A stretch of 60,000 nt of DNA, from the NCBI RefSeq assembly GCF_037975245.1, contig NC_092562.1, forward strand, positions 29,279,554 to 29,339,553, written 5' to 3'. Position 1 is the first letter of the stretch; every line of letters starts with the position of its first letter. The notes below the pieces were generated by a model. The model saw only the letters and a program-made list of their open reading frames with translations. It searched no databases and was not told where the DNA came from. This document shows, in pieces, positions 47,892-59,480 of the stretch. The position numbers and the translations under genes are program-made. Source of the DNA: Apostichopus japonicus. Taxonomy: Eukaryota; Echinodermata; Holothuroidea; Aspidochirotida; Stichopodidae.

Positions 47892-48947
47892 ATGGTGTGT
47901 TTAGAAGTCATCAGTTCCCGAAAGGGAATCGCTGCCGCGTTTTTCGCGATATTTTCTTTAAGTTTATCTGATATGCTTGTTTATGCGTCAGGATATGTTT
48001 CTCATCCTCTCATTATTATCGTTTGGAACTCAACAGTAATCTGTCTGCTAAGTGTCGTAGGCATCGCGCTAACGGCATCTACTGTATCTCAACCTAGCCT
48101 AACAAATAAAATTCTGCTTCTCTGTTTCAATGGCATGCTGAAAGGTATCGCCGATATAGCACTGACCTCGGCAAATATATACGCTACCCCAGGAAATGCG
48201 ATCGCCGTCCTGTATACGATGCCAGTTTTCACAATGGTGTTCAGTATCATATTTCTAGGCGAAAAGTGTCGAGTGAGTGATATCATTCTAACAGGTTGTG
48301 CCATTATAGGAGTTGTCTTTATTTCGAAGCCAGATTTTATTTCCTGGTTATTTGAGAGTAGTGATTCTTATAACAACACATCGAACGATGATTCTGATGG
48401 TGATACATTATCTCTATTTCACATAGGTATCATCCTGGCACTGTGTAGCTCGGCGATGAACGCGGCGGCTCTTGTGGTTGGACGCTTCGTAGGTGACTGC
48501 GATCTATCGCCGCTATTTATTTTACTACTCGTAGGATTATCCGAAATTACTATAAGCGTTATCCTTTGTTCAATACTCGGTTTATGGACGGCTCCTGCCT
48601 CACCTTTAGCGGCCATCAAGCTGATTGGCGTTGGCGTTGCTGGCTTTCTGGGTCTTCTTGGAATGTTTTCGGCCGTGGCAAATGAAAGGCCAACCGTGGT
48701 ATCTATAGTAATGGCCTTTCAAGTTGTTATTGTGTTCGTTGGACAGTTTTTCCTTTTCAACTTGAGCGTGGCTTGGACTGACGTTGTTGGAGTGGTATTC
48801 CTGGTTACATCATGTGTTGGTGCAACATTGATGACGTCTGAAGGATCTAGCGACTCGTCGCCGCCAGATGGGGACGATACAGACGACAATTCTCGCCATC
48901 AAATGGAGGAAAGCGAACTTCTGCTGCTCGCAGAGAAACAACGGTGA
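47892..48947 (+). CDS. SLC35G1-like EamA-family (DMT) membrane transporter, single exon
   Basis: ATG at 47892 (context CCAACATGG) gives 351 aa. The frame is open 21 codons further upstream but only from a TTG. Ten hydrophobic segments, at about residues 12-33, 38-60, 72-92, 101-122, 129-147, 175-197, 206-230, 239-262, 267-290 and 294-314, form two five-helix EamA halves. TM4-5 has the EamA-type P-V-F-T...F-L-G-E-K...G-V-x-x-I-x-K-P pattern. Between halves is an acidic loop with an NNTSN glycosylation-type sequon. The C-terminal tail is acidic and ends with ESELLLL, a dileucine-type [DE]xxxL[LI] sorting signal, suggesting endosome or lysosome targeting (inference). SLC35G proteins are orphan transporters related to nucleotide-sugar transporters; the substrate is unknown. 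No frameshift or stop. Confidence 0.88.
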   Translation: MVCLEVISSRKGIAAAFFAIFSLSLSDMLVYASGYVSHPLIIIVWNSTVICLLSVVGIALTASTVSQPSLTNKILLLCFNGMLKGIADIALTSANIYATPGNAIAVLYTMPVFTMVFSIIFLGEKCRVSDIILTGCAIIGVVFISKPDFISWLFESSDSYNNTSNDDSDGDTLSLFHIGIILALCSSAMNAAALVVGRFVGDCDLSPLFILLLVGLSEITISVILCSILGLWTAPASPLAAIKLIGVGVAGFLGLLGMFSAVANERPTVVSIVMAFQVVIVFVGQFFLFNLSVAWTDVVGVVFLVTSCVGATLMTSEGSSDSSPPDGDDTDDNSRHQMEESELLLLAEKQR

Positions 48948-50096
48948 ACGTTTAAAAACACTATGACGAAATGTTAAACTGTAAAGGATTACCAAGACGC
49001 CAGTATTCATCTTCTGACTATATCATTATATTGTGTACTGTTATTCTAATCGAAAAATGTTGAATGTTGGCTGTTATGTATGTATATATCATTTCATAGC
49101 GAAAATTTTCAAGACTTGAGTTACTAGTGAATGATCATCACTTGAGATGTTATTATTTACAATTGTCTGTTTGGTGTCTAACCTTTTGAGGACATTCTGA
49201 ACTTGTATTACGGTACTAGTCTAACACTCCTTATACTCGTTTGATTACCAGACGTGATGCTTGGGGAGGGGAGGGGAGGGGGGAGCATTACAATTTCGTA
49301 AAAAGTTTCACAGATTATGAGACCAAGTTATCGGTGACAGCGTCAAATATGCTATGCAACGGCGGTTAAGGCCCAACACTCATCAGAAATAATAATTTTA
49401 AAAAAATGGATCGCTTTGAAGTATCACTCAGATATATACTATGGCCAGGATACATTATCGTTGCGTAGATAATTTTGATTACAGTGTATGATTCGCACAT
49501 GTACATCAGTACTGCAGGGGGATATATCACTATGGCATTCATTATATCGATTACAATGTCACTCGTGGGGCATAAATGTATTCACTAACGTTGAAAGAGA
49601 AACGAAAGTCACAAGTTATCAAGGTTAATATAGATGCCTATACTCACACATGTTTTGATAGATGTGTCATTTTGTAATGATACTTATTATATCTCCCCAG
49701 CTGCCGTAATCCCCTTAGTTACGACCTCATTGCTCCAGAGGTCATGAGGATGGACGGCAGATATTATCCCGCTCAAAAATGGCTTCTTAACCTGTTATCA
49801 ATTTAAGTGTAACACAGTATATTGACATGGACAATGTCTTCCTGATGGTCATGTTGATGTTCCTTGGCAAATCAGCAAATGTCATGAATTTATTGTTATA
49901 ATATTTATTGTGAAAATCTCACTTCTCTCTGAGAACCTCTGTAGAGGTAAAATATTACATAGTTCAACGTCGAGCCAATATGGATCTTTGCTGTATTATT
50001 AGTTCTCTAACTAGGGAAATTGAAAACCAGGTCATAGGTAGCGTTGTGTCTATGATATTATATTTGGACATGGCTATCTTGTTATCTTGCAATAAA
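48948..50096 (+). other. 3' flank of the transporter gene
   Basis: No coding sequence. A G-quadruplex-type GGGGAGGGGAGGGGAGGGGG lies at 49263-49282. An AATAAA at 50091-50096 is a possible poly(A) signal, though earlier variant signals cannot be excluded. Confidence 0.35.
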
Positions 50097-50236
50097 TTCT
50101 TAATATCGAACAGCAAGACAAAATTTACTTGTGGGGTCTTACTCTTTGAGGTGATTTGTGCCAAAAGGACAGAGGGGGGGGGGTGGTCGGGGTCACAAGC
50201 ATTCGTGAGACGTCACCGCATTGTACAAACACTAAG

Positions 50237-51251
50237 CCTGACGCCCACTATGCGACCATTTGCTGCGATCTCTTGAGATCTGTGTGCGATCCGCGGTCGC
50301 CGAGTTCTCCTGCGACCGAGCGCAAGCACTGATCGCAAGCGATCACTAACTTGTGAGCACAGGTATCGTGCACTATGCGATCGCTCTTCACTATGCGATC
50401 GCTCGTTTACTTTTCATTACCAATGTTATTCGCCTCATCTTTGCTGCCTGGGGGTACCAGCAACTTTTAGCTCTTCAGTCATGCTTCAATACTTCGTGGT
50501 AATGGGTGACCAATACTTCGTGCTTTAACACCTACGTCGTGCGGCTGCTTAGGCTGCAGCTGTGGTACTGTTGAGACGTCGCAGACGCCAGCGCAGTCGT
50601 CGTTTCTGGGCCCGCACATGGCATGGCTGCTGGAATCGCCTGAGCTTGGTCTGCCCATGGGTTTCTTTTTTTTTTTGGCGGTTGTGGTATCCCTCAGAAT
50701 CCAGTCTGTAAAGAATTTCATTCTCTCTTTACCACTCCACAATTCCATCCTGTTGTTCAACCTCCAGGACAGGGGCAGCCCTCCTTGCTCTCGGCATAGT
50801 GTTCATAGAGGTCAATACAACAATAAATTATGCATAGACTGTCTGCGATGACGTTATGCATACAAACAGTAAAAGTTAAACACTTGGAGCCGTGTGTAGA
50901 AATGAGCTCCTTTGTAGCCCTCATCGCAAGCAGATCGCTGATTGGTAAAGGCTGCAAATTTTCCTATACTACAGTGTGTTAGCGACAGCGACCTCACAAG
51001 ACCAACTATCGCACAATTGGCTATCGGTCTTGCGACCACATTGCGACCACTAGCGGAAGTCGCGAAAGTTTTGAACACGTTTAAAACTTTGCGACCAAAT
51101 GCGATCTTGTCTGCGGACAGCGATCACCTGCAACCACCTTGCGACCGATCCTCGCACACTTGGCGACTTCAGATGGATTGCAAGAATCGCAAGAGCATCG
51201 CAAGCACTGCGACCGCGATCGCAAGCTCGAGGTCGCATAGTGGGCGTCAGG
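50237..51251. mobile_element. 1015-bp DNA transposon (non-autonomous) with 21-bp perfect TIRs
   Basis: Starts CCTGACGCCCACTATGCGAC(C) and ends with its exact reverse complement. Both arms (50237-50410 and 50930-51251) are dense in TGCGACC, GCGATCGC, TCGCAAGC and GCGATC words and far more GC-rich than the surroundings. The middle is ordinary sequence with a short minus-strand frame (HYAESKEGCP, then MELWSGKERMKFFTDWILRD) that might be a transposase scrap. The target duplication is unclear (flanks ...CACTAAG and TTTTAAG...), so the superfamily is not settled; PIF/Harbinger-like is a weak guess. Confidence 0.85.
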
Positions 51252-52452
51252 TTTTAAGTTGACGTTAGCAGAATCTATGCGTATAACTCTGTAATAATTT
51301 GTAATTTTCTGTATTCCTTATGGACAATACATATATGTAAATATATATTGTTTTTAATTAAGATTATCTCCCATAGCAAGTGTGGTGAATAAGGCACCTT
51401 TTGCTTTATACTCTGGTACTAAAACTAGCCTTCCATTGTTTCTTTTTCGTGTTAGTTAAATCAGTCACCAGACCTGGCAACAAGTTCACTTGCTACTGAA
51501 TATGCAAAAGATCAACATGTTATGTAATAGCAATGCCAGTTGACCAATGGCAAGAGTTTATTTATGATAAAGCAGGCTGTTGCCATCTCCTGATTGGGCA
51601 CATTGGTTACTACCCGGTGGTACCTCTGGTTTATTCCTCCCTAGTAGTGAAGGTTCCGCCTGTTAGTCAAATGTATTAGCACCCGTACCTGTCAAGCAGT
51701 GAAGAATACTGTTTGTAGTTTTGTATAGTTAATCATTTTTTATTGTGTGTGGAAAGTTTTTGTGTATTATACACAGTATTAGTCTGTTTAATAATTATTC
51801 CAGCTCTCGGCAATAGTAACCTATAAAATAAGTAAATAACTCTGTCGGGAGGCCAGCTTCACCATTATCAATATTCGTACCACCTTTAACGAATCTCCCT
51901 TCTGCAGTCTATCGTAATATTTGGAGGAAATCAGAGGTGTTTTATTTGCGATTCTACGTAAAGAAACTTTCGCCAAACTATTGAATTATTTTTTTAAACC
52001 TGATTAGAACATTTTCTTAATATTATACTGTGCAGAGAGAGACAGAAATCCCATCATAAAACCAACAATCACCACCAGGAGGGAAATAGGACCAGGAACA
52101 CTCGGCAACATCTTTTACACGGAACTATGTTTTGTTATTTATTTTTAAGTTTTTCGTTGGAGACGCCGCAACGGTGAGGCGAATATTTCTATTTTATCGG
52201 TTATAATATATTAATATTATACTAATATAATAATAGATGATAAAAATGTATGGTTATCGACTGAGTGGTTAAAGTATCAAACATATTTCTGACTTTAGTC
52301 CCCTGCACTCTGTTGTCCAGTGTCTCATTTGTTTTGTCTCTGTGTCTCCTGGATAATGCTCAGAAGTCCTCATACTTTCTTAACATTATAATTTGTAACG
52401 ACCGAAGGTTAGTAAAAACCTAACAAGAACCCTGACCTTTGATTGCCCTAAC
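51252..52452. other. non-coding, nothing recognised
   Basis: Sequence between two mobile elements with no exon, RNA gene or repeat family seen. Confidence 0.5.
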
Positions 52453-52484
52453 AGCATTTCTTGTATTCAGCATTTCTTGTATTC
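52453..52484. repeat. 16-bp tandem duplication at the Penelope-like insertion edge
   Basis: AGCATTTCTTGTATTC occurs twice in direct tandem. The first 11 bases (AGCATTTCTTG) recur at 53890-53900 on the other side of the retroelement, so the motif is both the probable target-site duplication and locally doubled at the 5' edge. Confidence 0.85.
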
Positions 52485-53889
52485 AAATTCACCTCTGATT
52501 ACTCTCACCAACAGGTTAACTTTCTCGATGTGACTGTTCGCAAGGAACGCGGTTCCCTCTCTACAGACTTATACACCAAGCCCACAGACACACACCAGTA
52601 TCTCCATTCTTCAAGCTGCCATCCCCGTCACTGCAAGTCTGGAAATGCCTATAGTCAAGCACTTCGTCTTCGTCGCATTTGCTCTAACAATTCCTCTTTC
52701 ATTCGTCATACAGATGCTTTGGAAAAACACCTTACTGCCAGGGTCCATAGTGCCAGAAGGGTGCGTGAAGCCATTCAGAGAGTCCGCTCCCTTTCCAGAT
52801 CATCTACTTTGGCAGTGAAGGAAAAAAGAGACGAGATTGCGACGACAAGCTCCCCCTGGTTGTTACTTTCCATCCAAATCTTCCTCACTTCAGATAGACT
52901 CCAACGAGCCGTCCCTGAAAAACCCACCATCGCCTACAGACTTCCACGCAACCTACGAGACCTTCTTGTGCGTGCTGCTGTTCCACCTCTAACCCTACAC
53001 TCACCCATTCAGCATGGTACTTTCCAATGTGATTGTACTTTGAGATGCATCATCTGCAGCCACCACATTGTTGAATCCAATTCCATCACCAGCCACATCC
53101 TGCAACTCATACACAAGACTTAAGGTCACGTCACTTGTACAACCCCTAATGTGATCTATCTGATCTCTAGTAGAGTTTGCGGCATCCAGTATGTTGGCGA
53201 ACCAAAACCACCCTCAAGAAGCGATTCTATGGTCACAGATCCACAGTCAACAGCATGAAGACTGAGACCCCAGTTGGAGAGCACTTTAACCTTCCCAACC
53301 ATACCATTTACGACATCATCCCTACAGGGGATTGAATCCTTAGGTAGCTGTCTTGACATAGTACGAATCAGCAGAGAGAGGCTGTGGATGCAACGCCTTC
53401 TTACCATTCAACCTCATGGGCTCAACATTTAGGAAGGACATGACTAACCTTTCTTCTGTCCTCCTCCCTCCACGTCCCCTTCCCCCCCCCCCCCATCACT
53501 CCTCTTCTCATAGCTCTCTTCCATCCTTGTTTTCTCCACACCTTTCTGTCTTTGTTCTTCTCGCTCCGCTACCCCCTTCCCTTAAACCTCTCTTTGTTCC
53601 TCCGCTGTTTATCTCCTACCTCTTCTCTTCTCCTGTTGGTTTCTTACTTTCTTCTCTCCATCCCTTGTCAACTAATCCCTTACATCTATCTCTTTGTGTT
53701 TACAATGCTCATTAAGCTGTCTGTATTCTGTGCGTGTTTTTGTCCCTTCTGTTACTGTTACTTGTCATTTTGCCTCTGAAGAATATCCTGCTAGGATCGA
53801 AACGTCACGCCCACTTACTTTTACACATTCTCTTACACAGGCTCTCCAGTGGATAAGCAGTTTGCTAACAGTTTTACTTGATATTGATT
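52480..53889 (+). mobile_element. 5'-truncated, frameshifted Penelope-like retroelement (RT C-terminus + GIY-YIG)
   Basis: A 5' frame to 53123 reads QVNFLDVTVRK, TDLYTKPTDTHQYLH, YSQALRLRRIC and LPRNLRDLLVRAAVPPL, then a cysteine-rich FQCDC...RCIICSHH stretch: the C-terminal half of a Penelope-like reverse transcriptase. After a TAA near 53122 the next segment has the GIY-YIG start (VIYLISSRVCGIQYVGEP). A frame change near 53205 leads to HRSTVNSMKTETPVGEHFN, and after further breaks to RERLWMQRLLTIQPHGLN at about 53377-53430, the usual end of the endonuclease. The 3' region is pyrimidine-rich. Flanking AGCATTTCTTG repeats suggest an 11-bp target duplication. The N-terminal RT core is missing and the copy is not functional. 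Confidence 0.85.
53776..53806 (+). ncRNA. hammerhead-ribozyme-like motif in the Penelope-like 3' region
   Basis: CTGAAGA at 53776-53782 fits the conserved CUGANGA core. ATCC (53785-53788), a short loop and GGAT (53794-53797) can form a helix-II hairpin, and GAAAC follows at 53799-53803, then GTC. Penelope-like elements are known to carry minimal hammerhead motifs in their terminal repeats, and the position ~345 bases after the GIY-YIG end fits. Helix II has a mismatch at its base, helix I partners were not identified, and helix III would be minimal, so activity is doubtful. Confidence 0.45.
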
Positions 53890-54105
53890 AGCATTTCTTG
53901 GTGGAATTGAACCACACAGTCTACAGCCTGTATACCGCACCAGTGAAGGAAACAATTGCTTAACCGTCGGGGCGTATATATATTTATGATAAATGTACAT
54001 ATTTACAATATTTATGATTGTGTAGATATTTACAATAGTTATTAACTCAATGAAGTAAAATAACAGGGAACAAAAAACGAAGGAACTCATGTTTTTCGCT
54101 CACAA

Positions 54106-54216
54106 TTTTGAAATGCTTGAACCCATGCATATTGGTAGATATAGGCCTATATCTTATAAATGCTTGAACCCATTCCTGGCTCAACGTATTGGTAGATGTA
54201 GGCCTATATCTTATAC
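54106..54216. repeat. short tandem duplication
   Basis: AAATGCTTGAACCCAT, then TATTGGTAGATATAGGCC and TATATCTTATA, occur twice (about 54106-54156 and 54157-54216), the second copy carrying a ~10-base insertion. Non-coding. Confidence 0.85.
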
Positions 54217-54926
54217 GTTTGCAAGTATTACTGATTGTTAATGTGAAATGTTTATATACCTACTTTATTCTGATAAACTTGGAAGTATTTGAATGAGGTT
54301 TCAAGAGCAGTACTAAATGACCATTGTCACATGGAATAAGCCATTGGTTCTGTTCTGTGAGGTTGAGAACCTTTATTGAAAATCCAGGATACAACGAGAC
54401 TCCCCTGTTAAGCAACAAATTCATTTGACTAATTCATCGGCAAATCAAATGGGAATGAAATAAGGTTCATTTCTAATTGATTAACCATGCTGGTGGTCGT
54501 GCGATGTATTACTTCTGCTGTCTGGATATGAGAAGATCAGTGTTTTTATTGGAGAATTTAATTGGCTGCAGTAAGCAAATATGATCATGGCAAAAAAACT
54601 AAAGATGGTCTTGCTCTTTTTCTTGTTCATTGAGAACGTGAAATATCATCCCCACAGAATAATTAACACTGCATTACAAATGTATTTTTAAAATGTAATG
54701 AAAAGAGAGTAAATTAATCCCTAAATATTCAAAATTATTTTACGACACTAAGCAGCGTCATTTTCATGTGGGAGGAGTCAAATGGCATGTAACTTAACAC
54801 TTCACGTCCGGTGTGCGTTCAATTGAAAGTTTCAGCTCATTTTGGACTTAATACAATGTGGGAGATCACTTCAGGTGGGAAAAGCATGTTTTAGCCCTGA
54901 TTAAAAACCCCAACTTACTTTGGATG

Positions 54927-55011
54927 GCCAGGGATCGAACCCATGGCCTCCCATGTGCTAGGTTTCACTTCTTCCAATGCTTCCACAATTATCCACTCGA
55001 CCACAGCACTG
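54927..55011 (-). repeat. tRNA-Ser-like sequence, probably tRNA-derived SINE or pseudogene
   Basis: On the minus strand the order is A-box-like TGTGGTCGAGTGG (at about 55005-54993) and B box GGGTTCGATCCC (54942-54931), with a long spacing and overall ~85 nt as in class II tRNAs such as tRNA-Ser or tRNA-Leu. The acceptor ends do not pair and the variable arm is irregular, so it is not a working tRNA gene. Sequence beyond the B box could be a SINE body, but there is no second copy here to compare. Confidence 0.5.
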
Positions 55012-58000
55012 ATAAATTTCGTGTGCGCTGTTGAAACTTGACCAAAGAATTATGGTTGTAAGGTTTACTGATTTTACTGGTTCACATTCACCCCTTGGAA
55101 AGGTATTCGACAAATAGGTTTTACTTCTTTCTTCACTTCTGGAGTCTTCGTTTCTCAGACTTTGGGCAAAGATGAAAAGTATAGCGTCAATTCCATCTGT
55201 CTAGTATAATAGTGATACCACACAAGACACACCTGAATCAGTTCGGCGACAAACGTTTCGTAGCGAACTTTCTTAAAATATATGCACTACTTTGCAACCT
55301 CATACATGAAAGAGTACAAATAAGCAAACGTTATGTCAAGAAATACATCCCTGGATTATTCTCAGCCCCAGTAGGCAGAGGTGGCCGTGGCATACGTCGC
55401 ACGTGCCCAAGCAGACCTGAAATTCCTCAAAAGTACAGCCTTTTTTCATAATAATTGGAGCTTTCCTACTTCGAAATAAAACTGGATGAGTTCATACTGT
55501 AACCGAATAGCAAATGCTACCGATTTATAAACCGGTATGGTTAAAAAAAAACATTTAAAATGTACAGTAGTTACTGTGTTCTCGGGTGGACTAATACGTG
55601 TTAACCGTATATCATGTCCATTAAATCTTGTTGGTATTTTGTTTTTAGGAATACAGAGCTTATCAATGTGTTGTAATTTATGGCATAAGTATCTTCAAGG
55701 CTATGTAGATATGTATTTTGAGATATGAATATATTCGACAAACGCCGACGTACACATAAGCATATTGTAGACCAACATCATTATGAGGAGAGGCGAGTCT
55801 TTTAAGCAAATACAAATAATAGGAATTTCTTACATGTGCATCATTCTTGTGGAATCAGCATGGAGATACACCAGTAATCTTTTGCTACAAATGAACTGAA
55901 CCAGTGTGGGCATTACAGAATGGATTTTTCAACATTGCTGGTCTCTAGTTAAGGGATTATATTGTCTCTTTAAAGAGTTGTGTTTATACGTTTGCTAAGA
56001 TCTTAATTTATTCAAGTGGACACGCAACACATCCATGGTCGGTTGATTGCTGTCTGAGGGACAACGTTGATCTCTATTTTGATTTTGATATCGATTGTGA
56101 TCTTAAAGCCAAAAATTATTACAGATAATCGAATAGCTAAAATCCCCTACATTTGCTTGACTTCATTTAAAAAAGTTTCGGTGACATTGCAATGACCGCT
56201 GCCGATGTGTTATCGACACATGGGATACAATTGTAGTTCTAAATACAATATCAATCACTACTATTATCTTAAGCATATCATCCTGAGAGAACATTGTCGT
56301 TTAACCGACGCGTTCTTTTTCGATATAGTATATTGAAGTGTCGGAGTTTTCTTTATCGCCAGACCTTCCTTCCCAATCAAATTAGTAGACAAGAATTTCT
56401 AATTCCATGGCTCAGATACATACACATTGGGCATATTGCTAGCCCTGTTCAGTGTCACGTGGAACCCATGCGCTCTTAGGATTGGACGTTTCCTAGGGAA
56501 TAACGAAGACCCACTTTCAACGATATTGTTCATGGATAACTTGTTTTAACTTGCGTTTAATGGTTAATAACCCATCGACAGCTTGAAATTGCTGGAAGAA
56601 TTATACAGATGAGCAATCAAAATTTTGTTTTAAAGTCCCGAAAGTATGGAAAAGTTAATGTGCCATCTGAACGATAAGATCTTTCTACGCAATTTGCGGT
56701 AATTTATCATTTTGCTGTAAAATGTTGAAATGATGACGTACTGATGCAAGAGTAATTTATCATTTTGTTCATTAGATTTGAGGAATTTTGAATGTTCTTG
56801 AACATTGTCAGTATATTTACGAAAGGTCTTCACATTTGACGGCTCCTTAAAGTCATTACAAAGTGATAGTCAAAATATGTTTACCAATAGCAAACTGTTA
56901 AAACATTTGAATAAAAATTTTCTTAATGATCGATAGTATGGAATGCCACATGAACTAAAAGACTACGTATGGTGAAGTTTGCTTTCTTGTTTGAAAGTGA
57001 TTTTAATTTTTTTTTTCCAAGCGTATTTTATTACGGTAATTGTTTCCATCTATATCGACTCGGTGGTGAGGGAGGGACACGAATGATTTTATTATAAAGA
57101 ATATTTCCCTTATCTATTGGTTGCTTAATTGTTTGATTTATATCTTTCATCCTCACACAAACAAGAGTGTCAGGCGACCATTTGACTAACAGTGTGGTAG
57201 AAATTCCCATTTGAAACTAAGGCGGTTATTTCTCCTTGAATTCTAATAGATTTGAAATGTTTTCCTAGCCCTGAATGTTCTCTGAATTCAAGATTACATA
57301 TCGTATGGTTACAACTTCCTGTGTTGTTTATGGACTGCATCTAATATATAGGAATAAAACATTTCATACAGACAGCGACTATGGTGCTGTTAGATAAATG
57401 CAAATTATTTTAATTAAAAAATGTTGAAAGTTTACATCTTTGCCAAAATACAAACTATCATGTGTTCGGTTGATGACAAGGATTTCAAACCATTGGTTTG
57501 TACCGCTGAAATTGACATCTCACTCCGGAATCAGATGCAAGTTTAAGTTCTTGAGAGAGTTAGTAACCACTATATTATTGAGAACCCTTTCACCATATTT
57601 TGAAACAGTAAAACTCCCTGCACAAAGTACGAAAACCTTGATCTAAATAAGAATAGTACAGTAGTTCCAAATGTCATCTTTATAGCTCGTTCATTTACTG
57701 AGGGGGAATTAATTCATCAAGTGTACTTTGCCCGATATAGTGTAGTTTTCATTCTTTTTCTCTGATGCAATGAGGAACCCATACATACTTGAGGTCAACG
57801 TTTAGTTCTCATGAAGACACTTACTTCACACATTTACAACATTAAATAACATTCCGTCACTCAATTATTTCAACATTCCACGTTTAAAGACGAAACCACC
57901 TGTTAATGTATGCATACTTGGACAACACTAATATCGACAGATATAAGATACAAGTTGTTAAGTTGTTAGTTGGATCAATATTCGTCGTGTCATCGTCGAT

Positions 58001-59480
58001 CAACTTCGTGGTTTCCACTGCTTAATGTTGTAATCAGTTCCCAGCCTTCGTTATCCTTAATTCACACTAACATTTAGAGGTGTGTCGCTATTTACCGGAA
58101 CGACGAACGTCTCCTACTATAACAAACAGACCCATTTCCATCTTCCATTTAACAATGTTTGTCTAAAAACTTCAAAAACATATTTTGGACGAGACTCTTA
58201 ATCTATTGCACTAAACGTTATTTATTTATTTGATGGTCAATATCGCTTTACTTCCCAGAAGAAAAAAATTATCAGTCCCTACTCTTCCTGATTTGTTGAT
58301 CGCTCTTATACAGTTGTCACTTAAATGTTTGACTTGTTTTTATTTTAAGGCGCTATTAAGTATATTTTCTATTAGGCAACAATAGAGTCTCGCAAATTAT
58401 CATAAAGTGAATACCTGTTGTGTTTTTGTTTAATCCTAGTCATATCTTTCCTGCATGAAAATGATATTGAATGAGTGTAGCTGCTTTGTTGGTGGACGTG
58501 TTTCTGAATGGCACACTGTTGGCCAGTAGAGAGGGAGGGTCATGAGAGCCAGTTGTGGATGAACGTGAAGCCACTTACCGTACATATGTTGGCTTCCACT
58601 CTCAGTATTGTAACATTTAATGTTCTTCCATAAACATTGTTGTGCTTCTCTGTTTCAAACTTATGTAGAAGACATACTAACTATATTTGTTCTGAAAAGC
58701 GTTCTTGCGAATTCGTTACAATGATCGATGAAGATATTACTGTTTATCGAGATAAAACTTTTATGGTTTTATTACTGTACCTATTAAAAGGGATTCTTAA
58801 TCTTCTTTTGTTTTTCTTTGGTTTAGAATACAAGTTTCTTTAAATTTCATTGAAGACTCAATTAGTGATGTTTATTACTTGATCGATAACTTCAACGTCT
58901 CTTTTGACGATCCTAGACTCTCTTTACTAGCGAAAGGCTTCCGATAGTCTTTACTGGCACAAGGCGTCCGATAGGACATTTTGGAGACAAATGGAGAAAC
59001 TTAACGTTTGAACAGAAACTATTCAGGAAGTAAGATGAAATAAAGGGGATTAGAAAAAAATAAAGGAATTAACCCTCTGTTCGTCGACTGATTACTTCTT
59101 GCCCAAGGTATTTACGTGACCTTGTATGGGCTATATTACACTCGGCATTCATGACTGATACTGCACTTACAGCTGTAAGAGCCAAGTCACTTAATACCAC
59201 CAATAACAATTAGTTGGATCATCAACATAATCACACGAATTATTCATCAACGTGTCAAATAGATAGAGATTCCGAATAACAGGCAATTTTTTCGTTTGGA
59301 AAAACGATTTACCAGATTCTTTTGAGTTCATTTTGGGCTTTTGTGTTGTTAAGTTATTTCAACTATAATATCCGAGAGATTATTATTCAATTACCGAAAT
59401 AAAATTAATTTTCATTTAATATTTACATCTTAAAAGTGTCAATGGATACTTTTTACATACCAAGAACCTCTGATCTCGTC
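55012..59480. other. non-coding, nothing recognised
   Basis: 4.5 kb of AT-rich sequence with only short frames and no domain, RNA gene or repeat family recognised. Confidence 0.5.

Noticed and set aside
48089-48619. Minus-strand frames opposite the transporter
   Set aside because: Antisense shadows of a clear ten-TM protein.
53416-53779. Proline/leucine-rich plus-strand frames
   Set aside because: Translation of the pyrimidine-rich 3' region of the Penelope-like element.
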